From: Hyphococcus aureus
GTDB lineage: Bacteria > Pseudomonadota > Alphaproteobacteria > Caulobacterales > Parvularculaceae
Direction: 5' to 3'
Assembly (NCBI RefSeq): GCF_042643165.1
Contig: NZ_JBHRSH010000001.1
Location: forward strand, 2,046,001-2,110,000
Length of the DNA: 64,000 nucleotides
In this document: positions 51,081 through 61,300 of the stretch, one piece after another
How positions within the stretch are numbered: the first letter of the stretch is position 1
Layout of the letters: each line of letters begins with the position of its first letter
Program-made: the position numbers and the translations under genes
The notes under the pieces: model-generated
What the model was told of the DNA's origin: nothing
The model's input: the letters and a program-made list of their open reading frames with translations, nothing else
Databases searched by the model: none

Positions 51081-52127
51081 TTAAGGGCACGGGTTCTGGA
51101 TGCGCCCGTGCAATTCATTCACGGCGGCGTCCATTTCGTCGGTCCATTTCAGGTCAAGCGATGCAAAGATCACGTCTAGCTGATCCATATTGCGCGCGCC
51201 GAAAATGTTTGAGGTTACGAAAGGCCGGGTCGTCACGAACTGCATGGCGAAGACGGTGGGATCGGCGCCGAACTTTTCCGCGATGGTGAGATAACCGCGG
51301 ATCGCTTCATCGGCCATCGGCGTTTCATAACGCTGCAACCGGTTGAACAAGGCCTTTCGCGAGCCCGGCGGATTGCCGCCGTCGAGATATTTGCCGGTGA
51401 GAGCGCCCTGGCCGATCGGCGAGTAGGCGAGGAGGCCCACCTGTTCCTCAAGAGCGATCTCCGCAAGACCCATTTCGAAAGACCGGTTCAACAGATTGTA
51501 GGCGTTCTGGATCGAGATCACGCGCGGTAATTGTTGTTCATCTGACGCTTTCAGGAATTGCATCACGCCATAAGGCGTTTCATTGGAAAGCCCCACATGG
51601 CGGACCTTTCCTTCTTTCACGAGATCGCCAAGCGCTGAAAGGGTTTCCTCGATGGGAACGCCTTTGTCTTGATAATGCACATAACCGGTGCGCACGCCGC
51701 CAAAGAGCGGCATGGGGCGGTCTGGCCAGTGAAGCTGATAGAGATCGATATAATCCGTCTGCAGATTTTCAAGACTGCGCTCCACGGCGAATCTGATCTG
51801 CTCTGGCGTGAGGCGCGTCTCGCCGCCTTCCGGGCGCATATAGGCGGCGGGCGAGCGTCCGGCGACTTTCGTGGCGAGAATGACTTTGTCCCGCACTTCG
51901 CGTGACGCCATCCAGCGGCCGACAATGCGTTCGGATTCGCCCTGCGTTTCCGGTTTTGGCGGCACGGTGTACATTTCCGCCGTGTCGAGAAAGTTGATCC
52001 CGCGATCGAAACAGGCGTCCATTTGCAGAACGGCGTCCGCTTCGGAAATCTGGTCGCCATACATCATCGTTCCGAGACAAAGGGCGGGAACGTCTAAATC
52101 CGTGCGGCCAAGGCGGCGCTTTTCCAT
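51081..52127 (-). CDS. Aldo/keto reductase (Tas-like)
   Basis: 348-aa NADPH-dependent barrel. GINFLDTAEMYTVPP holds the catalytic Asp and Tyr, ILATKVAG the Lys, and YIDLYQLHWPDRP the His. The length and insert fit the Tas/YajO branch; the physiological substrate is unknown. The start at 52127 (MEKRRLGRTD) is chosen because AAGGA lies ahead; a Met at 52145 is the alternative. Convergent with folD by 4 bp. Confidence 0.92.
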   Translation of the reverse strand: MEKRRLGRTDLDVPALCLGTMMYGDQISEADAVLQMDACFDRGINFLDTAEMYTVPPKPETQGESERIVGRWMASREVRDKVILATKVAGRSPAAYMRPEGGETRLTPEQIRFAVERSLENLQTDYIDLYQLHWPDRPMPLFGGVRTGYVHYQDKGVPIEETLSALGDLVKEGKVRHVGLSNETPYGVMQFLKASDEQQLPRVISIQNAYNLLNRSFEMGLAEIALEEQVGLLAYSPIGQGALTGKYLDGGNPPGSRKALFNRLQRYETPMADEAIRGYLTIAEKFGADPTVFAMQFVTTRPFVTSNIFGARNMDQLDVIFASLDLKWTDEMDAAVNELHGRIQNPCP

Positions 52128-52260
52128 GAGCAGGTCCTTTTTCATGCAGGATGGCGGTCAGCGCGTCTTAGATCGCGGCGGAAAGGGAAGCGCAACCGAT
52201 GTTGAAAATGCGGTGAAGCCCCCCCATTTATAATGCAAATCGTTCTGGAGGGACGACAAT

Positions 52261-52827
52261 ATGAATTTGAAGAAAATGAAGATGGGCCTGCTCGCGGCGG
52301 CGTCAGTGACGGCGGCGACGGCGGCTCTGTCGCCTGCGGGCGCCAGCGATCTCGATCCTGCGGTCACTGTTCCGACGGTGGCGGTGGAGACGCCGGTTAT
52401 GGCTCATGCGGCTGACCATGCCGATCAGGAAAAAGCCCCGCTGAGCGCCAAGAAATGGGCGCTTCTGGCTGCGGCCGCCGCCGCCCTGGCGGGGCTGGTC
52501 AGGCTGATTGGCCCTCGGAAAGTGGCTGAGGCTGTGACTGAAGGCGCCATCAAAACAGCCCGCGTTGCGGCTTCAACGGCATCTGGCGCTGTGCGTGCGG
52601 TGGGGCGGGCCGCGTCATCGCCCCTGCGTTTTCTGGCGATGCTGCTCGGTCTCGCGCTTTTCGCCCTAGCCGGGATCGGTCTTTATGACGTCGAGTGGAT
52701 CGGCGGTCTCCTGTCCGGGGCTGCGCTGGCTGGCGCAACGCTTTTCGGCATGTGGAAAACCCGGCTGGTGATGCGGCCGGTCAGGGTTAAGACGAAGCCG
52801 GCTCCTGTTATGGATAACAGGAATTAA
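52261..52827 (+). CDS. Unknown Ala-rich membrane protein
   Basis: 188 aa with a signal peptide (LLAAASVTAATAALSPAGA), an Ala-rich TM segment (about 63-82), an amphipathic Ala/Val stretch (ATVSASGA-type repeats around 95-120) and two further TM helices (about 122-165). No family recognised. Preceded by GGAGGGACGA. A strong terminator lies 156 bp downstream. Confidence 0.65.
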   Translation: MNLKKMKMGLLAAASVTAATAALSPAGASDLDPAVTVPTVAVETPVMAHAADHADQEKAPLSAKKWALLAAAAAALAGLVRLIGPRKVAEAVTEGAIKTARVAASTASGAVRAVGRAASSPLRFLAMLLGLALFALAGIGLYDVEWIGGLLSGAALAGATLFGMWKTRLVMRPVRVKTKPAPVMDNRN

Positions 52828-52982
52828 CTAATAAAAACAACAATTTGAGTGAAATTAAGGCGGATTCGTCTTACTTTTGCCCCATTCAGAACCTACAAAG
52901 ATCCTCGTTAGGTTGTTGAAACTGCCTTTCAGAAATCGAAAGCGTCCGTCCCTGACGCTCTTACACGCACCCCCTAGGAAAA

Positions 52983-53005
52983 CCCCGCCAGAAGGCGGGG
53001 TTTTT
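52983..53005 (+). terminator. Rho-independent terminator before rpe
   Basis: CCCCGCC-AGAA-GGCGGGG followed by TTTTT: a perfect 7-bp GC stem, tetraloop and U-run, ending any transcript from the membrane-protein gene. rpe begins 83 bp further on. Confidence 0.9.
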
Positions 53006-53087
53006 CTTTCAGGAATTTATGCACAGCAAGGCTGATTTCGGTCCCGTGCTTATTGCGTGTCGGCGGCGCATCACGATACCTCAAGCC

Positions 53088-53750
53088 ATGAGCCGAGTTC
53101 TGATCGCCCCGTCCATTTTGTCTGCCGATTTCGCCCGCCTGGGCGAGGAAGTCGCCGCTATTGCGGCGGCAGGCGCGGATTTCATTCATGTCGATGTGAT
53201 GGACGGACATTTTGTCCCCAATCTCACCATCGGGCCCATGGTGGTGAAGGCGATCCGCGGGGCGACGGATCTGCCTTTCGACGTCCATCTCATGATCTCG
53301 CCGGTCGACGCCTATATCGACGAGTTTGCGGCTGCGGGGGCGAATATCCTGACCGTCCATCCGGAGGCCGGCCCGCATCTTCATCGCACGATCCAGCGCA
53401 TCAAGGGCGCAGGCGTGAAAGCCGGCGCGGCGCTCAATCCGGCGACGCCCGCCAGCGCCATTGAAGCGGCGATCGAGGATCTCGATCTTGTGCTCGTCAT
53501 GTCGGTCAATCCGGGTTTTGGCGGGCAGAAATTCATTACGTCGCAACTGAAAAAAATTGAGGCCATCCGCAAGCTGATCGACGCGTCCGGCAAGTCTGTG
53601 CATTTGGAGGTCGATGGCGGCGTCGATCCGAACACTGCGCCGCTCGCGATCGAGGCTGGCGCGGATGTACTGGTGGCGGGCTCCGCAGTTTTTCGCGGCG
53701 GCGAAAGTCAGTATGCGGCGAATATCGCCGCTTTGCGCCCGGGGTCGTGA
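53088..53750 (+). CDS. rpe: Ribulose-phosphate 3-epimerase
   Basis: Interconverts ribulose-5-P and xylulose-5-P. A 220-aa TIM barrel with APSILSADFARLG, HVDVMDGHFVPNLTIGP (metal-binding His and Asp) and MSVNPGFGGQKFI (phosphate loop). The start at 53088 matches the family. It is followed 4 bp later by the heparinase-like gene. Confidence 0.96.
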   Translation: MSRVLIAPSILSADFARLGEEVAAIAAAGADFIHVDVMDGHFVPNLTIGPMVVKAIRGATDLPFDVHLMISPVDAYIDEFAAAGANILTVHPEAGPHLHRTIQRIKGAGVKAGAALNPATPASAIEAAIEDLDLVLVMSVNPGFGGQKFITSQLKKIEAIRKLIDASGKSVHLEVDGGVDPNTAPLAIEAGADVLVAGSAVFRGGESQYAANIAALRPGS

Positions 53751-53754
53751 CGTC

Positions 53755-55389
53755 ATGGCCCGCGCTCAGCGACATTCCGGAAAAGCCTCGCGCGATGTGA
53801 TCTCGCGGGTGCGCCGCGCCTGGGGCGAAAGCCCGTTCTATCAGGCGCAGTTGAAAGGTCCGGCCCCTGACCGTCTGTTGTTCAAGCCTGACGATCCCTA
53901 TGCGCCCGATAAAACGATCGCGCAGGCGCTGGCGCGTGGCCGCATCGCGCTTGGCGATGAAAGCATCGATTGCGAAGGTGAACTCGAAAAACTTTGGGAT
54001 CTCGCTGAACCCGACGGCGCCTTGAGTGCGTGGCTACAGGAATTTTCATGGCTGCGTCATCTGTCAGCGCTCGGCGATGACGGTAAGGCGCCCGCGCGCG
54101 CGCTGATGAAGGCCTGGCTCGACCGCCATGAGCGCTGGTCGGCGGAAAGCTGGGAGCCTTATTTCACCGCTGAACGGCTGGTTGAACTTTGCGCCTATCA
54201 CCCGCTTATTCTGGCGGGAACCGACGCCATGTGGCGCAGCCGCGTGCTCGCCTGCATGGCGCGACAGACCCGTCACTTGGCGCGGTCCGCCCATCGCGCC
54301 GCCACCGGTTTCGACCGGCTGATGACGGCGCTCGGTCTTGGCATTGCGGGCTATTCGCTGCCGGGCTGTGAGGGGCCTGCGGAGCGCGGACTTGAAATGG
54401 CGCGCCGCGAACTGCGTTTGCAATTGCGGCCTGACGGCGGGCATGTGAGCCGCAATCCGTCACGCCAGTTAAAACTTGCCTTACGCTTGCAGTCGCTCAT
54501 CAAGGCGATTGAGACGCGCGGATTTCAACCACCGGGCTTTCTGCGTCATCAGGTGCAGCGCGCGAGCGTCATGGCGGCGTTCTTTCGGTGTCCCGACGGC
54601 AAGCTCGCCGTCTTCAATGGCGGATATGAAGACGATTCAAAAGCGCTCCTCGCTGTTCAGACAGGAACGGACGTCGATCTCGGGCCCGCCGATTTCGCCC
54701 GTCATTCGCGCTATCACAAACTTACTGGGGCGCGCGCACTCCTGATCGCCGACACCGCCGATGACAGCGGCAGCGCCTTCAAAAGCACGGGCTCCCTGCA
54801 TTTTTCTTCTGGCCGCAGCCGCATCCTCGTCAATTGCGGCAATGGCGCTCATCGCGGTATTTCCTGGCGCAAGGCGCTTGAGCAACGCAGCGCCCATACG
54901 GCGCTTTCCTTTGTGGAAAGCGGGGCGTCGCCGGTGTTCGGGGATGTCGTCCAGCGTCGCGGCGAAGAAGCCGCGGGCCGGCTCCTCGAGATCGAACGCC
55001 GCATAGAGACCCCAAATCCTGAAGGCGCGTCCTATTTGCGGCGATTGTTCCTTGCGGCGAATGGCGCGGATCTTCGCGGGGAGGAGATGCTGGCGGGTTG
55101 TGCGCCGCGCGAAATCGATTCCGCAATTTGGCGGTTCCATCTTGATCCGGGCGTCCGGGCCTCGCTTGCGCGGGACAAAAAGTCGGTGATCCTGCTGCTT
55201 CCCAACAAGGAAGGCTGGCGATTTAAATCCAACTGTCCGGAATTGCTGCTTGAAAAAAGCGTCTATTGCGGCGCCGGCGGCGCGCCGGCGGCGTCAGAAC
55301 AGATTGTCATTCGGGCCGGCGTCTATGACCGGCGTGAAGACACGGCGCTCAATGTAAAATGGGCGCTGCAGCGTCTCGACGCGGTTTAG
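53755..55389 (+). CDS. Heparinase II/III-like protein
   Basis: 544 aa. A helical N-terminal toroid (WLDRHERW...LVELCAYH) is followed by a beta-sandwich domain with NGGYEDDSKAL, YHKLTGARALLIAD, ILVNCGNGAH and SFVESGASPVF, as in heparinase II/III-family lyases. The rpe / this gene / purH order recurs in alphaproteobacteria, suggesting a housekeeping cell-surface role; the substrate is unknown. The start at 53755 is used because the longer frame lies in rpe. Confidence 0.82.
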   Translation: MARAQRHSGKASRDVISRVRRAWGESPFYQAQLKGPAPDRLLFKPDDPYAPDKTIAQALARGRIALGDESIDCEGELEKLWDLAEPDGALSAWLQEFSWLRHLSALGDDGKAPARALMKAWLDRHERWSAESWEPYFTAERLVELCAYHPLILAGTDAMWRSRVLACMARQTRHLARSAHRAATGFDRLMTALGLGIAGYSLPGCEGPAERGLEMARRELRLQLRPDGGHVSRNPSRQLKLALRLQSLIKAIETRGFQPPGFLRHQVQRASVMAAFFRCPDGKLAVFNGGYEDDSKALLAVQTGTDVDLGPADFARHSRYHKLTGARALLIADTADDSGSAFKSTGSLHFSSGRSRILVNCGNGAHRGISWRKALEQRSAHTALSFVESGASPVFGDVVQRRGEEAAGRLLEIERRIETPNPEGASYLRRLFLAANGADLRGEEMLAGCAPREIDSAIWRFHLDPGVRASLARDKKSVILLLPNKEGWRFKSNCPELLLEKSVYCGAGGAPAASEQIVIRAGVYDRREDTALNVKWALQRLDAV

Positions 55390-55414
55390 CCGTCAACGGC
55401 TGGCGCATCGCGCA

Positions 55415-56656
55415 GTGATGTGCATAAATAACAAAATACGGAAGCGGGCGCGGGCGATGCCGGGGATAGTAGAGATAGTACGGGGATTTCTTGGCGCGGA
55501 GCGGACGCGGGTCCGTCCCGGACAAACCATAGATCTCGCCAACCTTTTGCCGCGGCCGCCGCGCAAGATCGATCTCAAGGCCGCCAGGAAGATGATGGCG
55601 GGCAGGAGCATTCTTGTCACAGGCGCTGGCGGCACGATTGGCTCCGAGCTTTGCCGTCAGATTGCTTCGTTTGAGCCTGGGCGTTTGACGCTGGTGGATA
55701 ATGCGGAATTTGCGCTTTACCAGATCGATCTCGAACTGAAAGAAGCCGGTTATGGCGGCATCTTCAAATCGGAACTTACCGATGTTTGCCGCGCCGAACA
55801 TTTAAGACGCGTCTTCGACCGCGCCGAACCGGATGTTGTTCTCCACGCCGCCGCGTTCAAGCATGTGCCCATCGTCGAAGAAAACCGTTGCGCGGGCGCG
55901 CTGACAAATGTTCTTGGCGCGAAAAATGTTTTTGACGCCGCCATGGAGCATGAGGCGGAGTCCGTGGTGTTCATCTCCACTGACAAGGCGGTGAACCCGA
56001 CAAGCTTCATGGGCGCCACGAAACGCATAGCTGAACTTTATGCGCAGGCGCTCGATGTTGCGCAAAACGATACGCGCTTCGTCACCGTGCGGTTCGGAAA
56101 TGTTCTGGGATCGACCGGCTCCGTTGCGCCGCTCTTTACCCGCCAGATTGAACGCGGCGGGCCCGTAACCGTCACCCATCCGGAAATCATCCGGTATTTC
56201 ATGAGCACGCGCGAGGCGATCCAGCTTGTCTTGCTGGCGTCCAGTCTCGATGTTGCGGAGAACACGATTGTCACCCATGACGGGCGCGTCTTCGTTCTGG
56301 ATATGGGTGAGCCGTTGAAGATCCTCGACTTCGCCAAACGCATGATCGAGGCTTATGGCCTGACCCCGGGCAAGGACATCGAAATCAAGTTCACCGGGTT
56401 GCGTCCGGGCGAGAAGCTTTTTGAGGAAATCTTCCTCGACACGGATGCGCTGGTGAAAACCGGGGCGGAGGGCGTTTTGCTCGCATCTCCGGCGATGATC
56501 GATCTGCCGATTCTCAATCCCCGGCTTTCCGACGTCATCGACGCGGCCCTGCGCGGGGAGCAGGCGGGTCTCGACGAAGCTGTGCATCATCTGGTGCCAG
56601 AATTCAGCGCGGCGAATGGCGCCGCAGCGCATTCGCCGAACCAGTCGAATCGCTAA
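55415..56656 (+). CDS. CapD-like nucleotide-sugar dehydratase without membrane domain
   Basis: 413 aa (or 399 from a Met at 55457). SILVTGAGGTIGSELCRQI binds NAD; AAFKHVPIVEEN, FISTDKAVNPTSFMGATKR (catalytic Ser/Lys region) and GNVLGSTGSVAPLFTRQI are typical of UDP-GlcNAc 4,6-dehydratases (CapD/WbpM/FlaA1). The four N-terminal TM helices of WbpM-type enzymes are absent, so it should be soluble. It may feed surface-polysaccharide synthesis. Confidence 0.87.
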   Translation: MMCINNKIRKRARAMPGIVEIVRGFLGAERTRVRPGQTIDLANLLPRPPRKIDLKAARKMMAGRSILVTGAGGTIGSELCRQIASFEPGRLTLVDNAEFALYQIDLELKEAGYGGIFKSELTDVCRAEHLRRVFDRAEPDVVLHAAAFKHVPIVEENRCAGALTNVLGAKNVFDAAMEHEAESVVFISTDKAVNPTSFMGATKRIAELYAQALDVAQNDTRFVTVRFGNVLGSTGSVAPLFTRQIERGGPVTVTHPEIIRYFMSTREAIQLVLLASSLDVAENTIVTHDGRVFVLDMGEPLKILDFAKRMIEAYGLTPGKDIEIKFTGLRPGEKLFEEIFLDTDALVKTGAEGVLLASPAMIDLPILNPRLSDVIDAALRGEQAGLDEAVHHLVPEFSAANGAAAHSPNQSNR

Positions 56657-56737
56657 ATTTCCCTTTGAGCCTTGTTGCAGCCTTGCCCTTGGGGCGCCCG
56701 GGCGTTAATCCGGCGCCATCCGAAAAGGGGTATGTTC

Positions 56738-58321
56738 ATGGCCGACAAAACGCCGGTGCGCCGCGCGCTGATTTCCGTCTCCGATAAAACCGGGATTGTG
56801 GACTTCGCCAAACGCCTTGCGGGCGCTGGCGTCGATCTCATCTCTACTGGCGGCACCGCGAAAGCGCTGCGCGAGGCGGGGCTCGCCGTCTCCGACGTTT
56901 CCGACATCACCGAATTTCCTGAAATGATGGATGGGCGCATCAAGACCCTGCACCCGCGCGTCCATGGCGGATTACTGGCCCTGCGTGACGATGAAGGTCA
57001 TCTCAAATCCATGACCGATCACGGCATCGATGGCATCGAGTTGCTTGTCGTCAATCTTTACCCTTTCGAGGAAACGGTCGCGAAGGGTGGCGACTTCGCC
57101 GAGTGTATCGAAAATATCGACATTGGCGGTCCGGCGATGATCCGCGCTGCAGCCAAGAACCATCGCTTTGTCGGCGTCGTCACGGATCCCGCTGATTATG
57201 AAACCGTGCTTGGCGAGATTGAAAGCGGCGGCGCACTGAAAGACGAAACCAAACAGCGCCTCGCCATGAAGGCGTTTTCAAAAACCGCCGCTTACGACTC
57301 CGCCATCTCGCGCTGGTTTGCGGGCCAGCTTGACGAGACGTTCCCGAAAGACTTTTCCATGGCGGGCAGGCTCGACGATGTGCTGCGCTATGGCGAGAAT
57401 CCGCATCAGGAAGCCGCGTTCTACAAGACCGGCGACAAGCGTCCGGGCGTTGCGACCGCGCGTCAGGTTCAGGGCAAAGACCTTTCCTATAATAATCTGA
57501 ACGACACCGACGCCGCTTATGAACTGATCGGTGAATTCGGGGCGGAAAAGCCCGCCGTCGCTATCATCAAACACGCAAACCCGTGCGGCGTCGCCATCGG
57601 CGCCGACATGCTGGACGCCTATCTCGCTGCGCTTCGCTGTGATCCGGTGTCAGCCTTCGGGGGCATTGTCGCGCTGAACCAGAAACTGACCGGCGCCGTC
57701 GCGGAGAAGATTATCGAGACCTTCACCGAAGTTGTGATCGCGCCTGACGCCGATGACGCCGCCATCGCGGCCTTTGCGGCGAAGAAAAATCTGCGCCTCC
57801 TGATTGCGGGAGGCTTGCCTGCGCCTGATGCGCCAGGGCTGGTCGTCAAACCGCTGGCGGGCGGATTTCTCGTGCAGTCGCGCGATTCAAAAGTCGTGAC
57901 GCAAGATGAATTGAAGGTCGTCACCAAACGTGCGCCTACCGCGCGGGAATTTTCCGACATGCTGTTCGCGTTCAAGGTCGCAAAGCATGTGAAGTCGAAC
58001 GCCATCGTCTATGCGAAAGACGGCGCCACGGTCGGCATTGGCGCGGGGCAAATGAGCCGCCTCGACTCTAGCCGCATCGCCGCGCGCAAGGCCGGAGACG
58101 CCGCCAAAGCGTCAGGTGCCAGCGAAAGCCTTGCCAAAGGCTCTGTCGTTGCGTCAGACGCGTTCTTTCCGTTTGCGGACGGGTTGCTCGCCGCAGCCGA
58201 AGCGGGCGCGACGGCCGTCATTCAGCCGGGCGGGTCCATGCGCGATGACGATGTCATCAAGGCGGCGGATGACGCCGGGCTCGCGATGGTGTTCACAGGC
58301 GCCCGGCATTTCCGGCACTAA
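56738..58321 (+). CDS. purH: Bifunctional AICAR transformylase / IMP cyclohydrolase
   Basis: Last two steps of de novo IMP synthesis. 527 aa: N-terminal MGS-like cyclohydrolase domain (ALISVSDKTG, LISTGGTAKAL, KTLHPRVHGGLLALR) and the transformylase domain (AIIKHANPCGVAIG and C-terminal AVIQPGGSMRDDDVI). The start at 56738 follows AAAAGGGG. It converges with the glutamate dehydrogenase gene with 2 bp between stops. folD upstream provides its one-carbon donor. Confidence 0.97.
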   Translation: MADKTPVRRALISVSDKTGIVDFAKRLAGAGVDLISTGGTAKALREAGLAVSDVSDITEFPEMMDGRIKTLHPRVHGGLLALRDDEGHLKSMTDHGIDGIELLVVNLYPFEETVAKGGDFAECIENIDIGGPAMIRAAAKNHRFVGVVTDPADYETVLGEIESGGALKDETKQRLAMKAFSKTAAYDSAISRWFAGQLDETFPKDFSMAGRLDDVLRYGENPHQEAAFYKTGDKRPGVATARQVQGKDLSYNNLNDTDAAYELIGEFGAEKPAVAIIKHANPCGVAIGADMLDAYLAALRCDPVSAFGGIVALNQKLTGAVAEKIIETFTEVVIAPDADDAAIAAFAAKKNLRLLIAGGLPAPDAPGLVVKPLAGGFLVQSRDSKVVTQDELKVVTKRAPTAREFSDMLFAFKVAKHVKSNAIVYAKDGATVGIGAGQMSRLDSSRIAARKAGDAAKASGASESLAKGSVVASDAFFPFADGLLAAAEAGATAVIQPGGSMRDDDVIKAADDAGLAMVFTGARHFRH

Positions 58322-58323
58322 AA

Positions 58324-61300
58324 TTACCGGACAGTATCCAGCGAAAGTTCGTCGAGACGGCGGATAAAGAGCGAGAACTTGCCGACGCTGACAGGACCGG
58401 CGAGGTCGAGGGACGCGGTTGACTCTTCATAGAGTGCAATCGCGTCTTCGGCTGTCGCGGACCATTTTTCGATGACCTTCTCCGTCCACTTCGCCGGCGC
58501 GCCTTTGGGCTCGGCGCCTGCGGCGGCGATGACGCGCGCTGTCAGGATGCGCTGACGGTTGGTCAGGTCTTCGATGATCTGGCGGATCGCGATCCGGTCG
58601 AAATGATCGGCTGGCGGCTCGCGGCGCGCCTTCTCGCGCATGGCGTCGATATTGAACAGGCGGCCAACAGCGAAGAAAACGCCGCCGACGCCGGGGTTCG
58701 ACCAGCCCGTTTGGTTCGCCAGATTGACAATGTCGAAGGCGAATTCGAGCGCCGGTATCGCCGCTGCGTCGCCCGCGATGTCTTTTGGCGCCGTGTCATT
58801 GATCCATGCCTGCCGGCGGTCTTCAAGCGCAGCGGCCGCATCTTCGGGAAGGATGTTGGGAAGGGCGGTTTTGAACTCCGCCACCGCTGACTCATATTGG
58901 TCGACAACGGATTTCAGGCCTTTGCGCGCCAGTCTGTCTCTCGCCTCAGGATCGCCGAGGAGATGGAATGTCTGTTCACGGAGCAAGCGTGACGCTTCGA
59001 GATAAAGGCCGGTCTGCAAAGAGGCCGGGGCCTGATTGTCGAGCGCGTCAACGGACGCAGCGAAATCGTTGAGATTGAAAATCCGCCGCACAGCTTCATA
59101 GGCGAGGGAGATGACGGCGAAATCGACGCCGCTTGTTTCCGCCGCGCGTTGCACAAAGCTGACGCCGCAGGTGTCGACAATTTCATTGGAGAGCCGCGTC
59201 GCGATGATCTCCCGGCGCAGCTGATGAGTGACGATGGCGCGGCCATATTGTTGCAGCGCGTCAGGGAAGTAGGCGACAAGCTCGCGCTCAAATAGCGGGT
59301 CATCCATGTTTTCGGATTTTGCAAGCTCATCGAAAAGCCACATCTTGGCGTAAGCGAGGAGAACAGCGAGGTCCGGCCGCGTTGGTCCGAGGCCATGTTG
59401 GCGCATATAGGCGAGGCGTTCTGTATCCGGGAGATATTCAATCGCCCGGTCGAGCCGGCCTTCGCGCTCCAGCGTAGTCATGAAGCGGGCGTAGACATCG
59501 AGGTCGGCGGGCGCCGTCGTCTCCATCTGGGTAATGGCGCGGGTCTGATCGTAATTGTGACGCAGGACATGCTCGGCCACATCTTCGGTCATGGAGGCGA
59601 GGAGGTCGTTGCGGTCTTCGCGCTTCAGTTCGCCATGCTCGATAGCATTGGACAGAAGGATCTTGATGTTGACTTCATGGTCGGATGAATCAACGCCTGC
59701 GGAGTTGTCGATAGCGTCTGTGTTGATGCGTCCGCCATTTTGCGCATATTCGATCCGCGCGAGCTGGGTGAGGCCGAGATTGGCGCCTTCGCCGACAACG
59801 CTCATGCGCATGTCGCTGGCGTCGATCCGGACCGCGTCATTGGCGCGGTCGCCGACTCGCCAGTTTTCTTCGTCTTCAGCTTTGAAATAGGTGCCGATGC
59901 CGCCGAGCCAGAACAGCTCCACCGGCGCTTTAAGGATTGCGCGGATCAACTCCGACGGCGGCAGTTCCTTGTCGGCGATGTCGAGGAGCTTTTTGATTTC
60001 TGGCGTCAGCGGGATGGATTTCGCCGTGCGCGAGAAGACGCCGCCGCCTTTGGAGATCAGTTTTTTATCATAATCCTGCCAGGACGAGCGCGGCAGATCG
60101 AAAAGACGTTTGCGCTCAGCCCATGATTTCGCCGGATTGGGATCGGGGTCCAGGAAAATGTCGCGATGGTCGAAGGCTGCGACAAGCTTCGTCTGCTGCG
60201 ACAACAGCATGCCGTTGCCAAAGACGTCGCCGGACATGTCGCCGACTCCGGCCGCAGTGAAGGGCTCGGTTTGAATGTCCTTGCCCATTTCGCGGAAGTG
60301 GCGTTTCACCGCCTCCCAGCCGCCGCGGGCGGTGATGCCCATGACTTTGTGGTCGTAACCGGCCGACCCGCCCGACGCGAAAGCGTCGCCGAGCCAGAAG
60401 CCGTATTCTTCGGAGATTGCATTCGCCGTGTCGGAGAAAGCGGCCGTGCCTTTGTCGGCGGCGACGACAAGATAGGGATCGGGATCATCCCAGCGGACAA
60501 TGCGCGGCGGCGTTTTCGGTTCACCGCTGACGATGTTGTCAGTGAGATCGAGAAGCCCGCGAATAAAGACCTTGTAGGCTTCGCGGCCTTCTTCATAGAT
60601 CGCTGCGCGGTCGCCGCCTGTCGGCAATTGTTTGGGATAGAAACCGCCCTTGGAGCCGGTGGGCACGATCACCGCGTTTTTGACGCGCTGCGCTTTGACA
60701 AGCCCCAGAACTTCGGTGCGGAAATCTTCGCGCCGGTCCGACCAGCGAAGGCCGCCGCGCGCGACAGGTCCGAAGCGCAAATGCACGCCGTCGACCCGGG
60801 GGCCGGAGACGAAGATCTCGCGATAGGGTTTGGGCTCAGGAATTTCCGCGACTTTGGAGCTGTCGACCTTGAAGGAGATATAGGTCTTGATCGAGCCGTC
60901 GGCGAGGCGCTGGTAGTAATTGGTGCGCGTGATCGCCGCGAACAGCGTGCGATAGCGGCGGATGATGCGGTCTTCGTCGAGACTGGCGACTGCGTTAAGC
61001 GCGTCTTCAATTGCGGCGTCGGCGGCTTCGACATCCTGGATTCTCGCGTCTGCGCTGGACGGGCCATCGGGATTGAAGCGCGCATGGAAGGCCGCGATCA
61101 ACAACCGCGCAATAGAGGGATGGTTGCCGAGCGCTTCCTGAATGTAGGTTTGCGAATAGGCAAAGCCCGCCTGCATGTGGTGCTTGGCAGCGGCGCGAAG
61201 CAGCCACGCCTCGCGCCAGTTGACCCCGGCGGTCAGCACCAGTTCGTTGAAACCGTCATCTTCGGTGCGTCCTTCGAGCACGGCGAGAATGGTTTCTTCG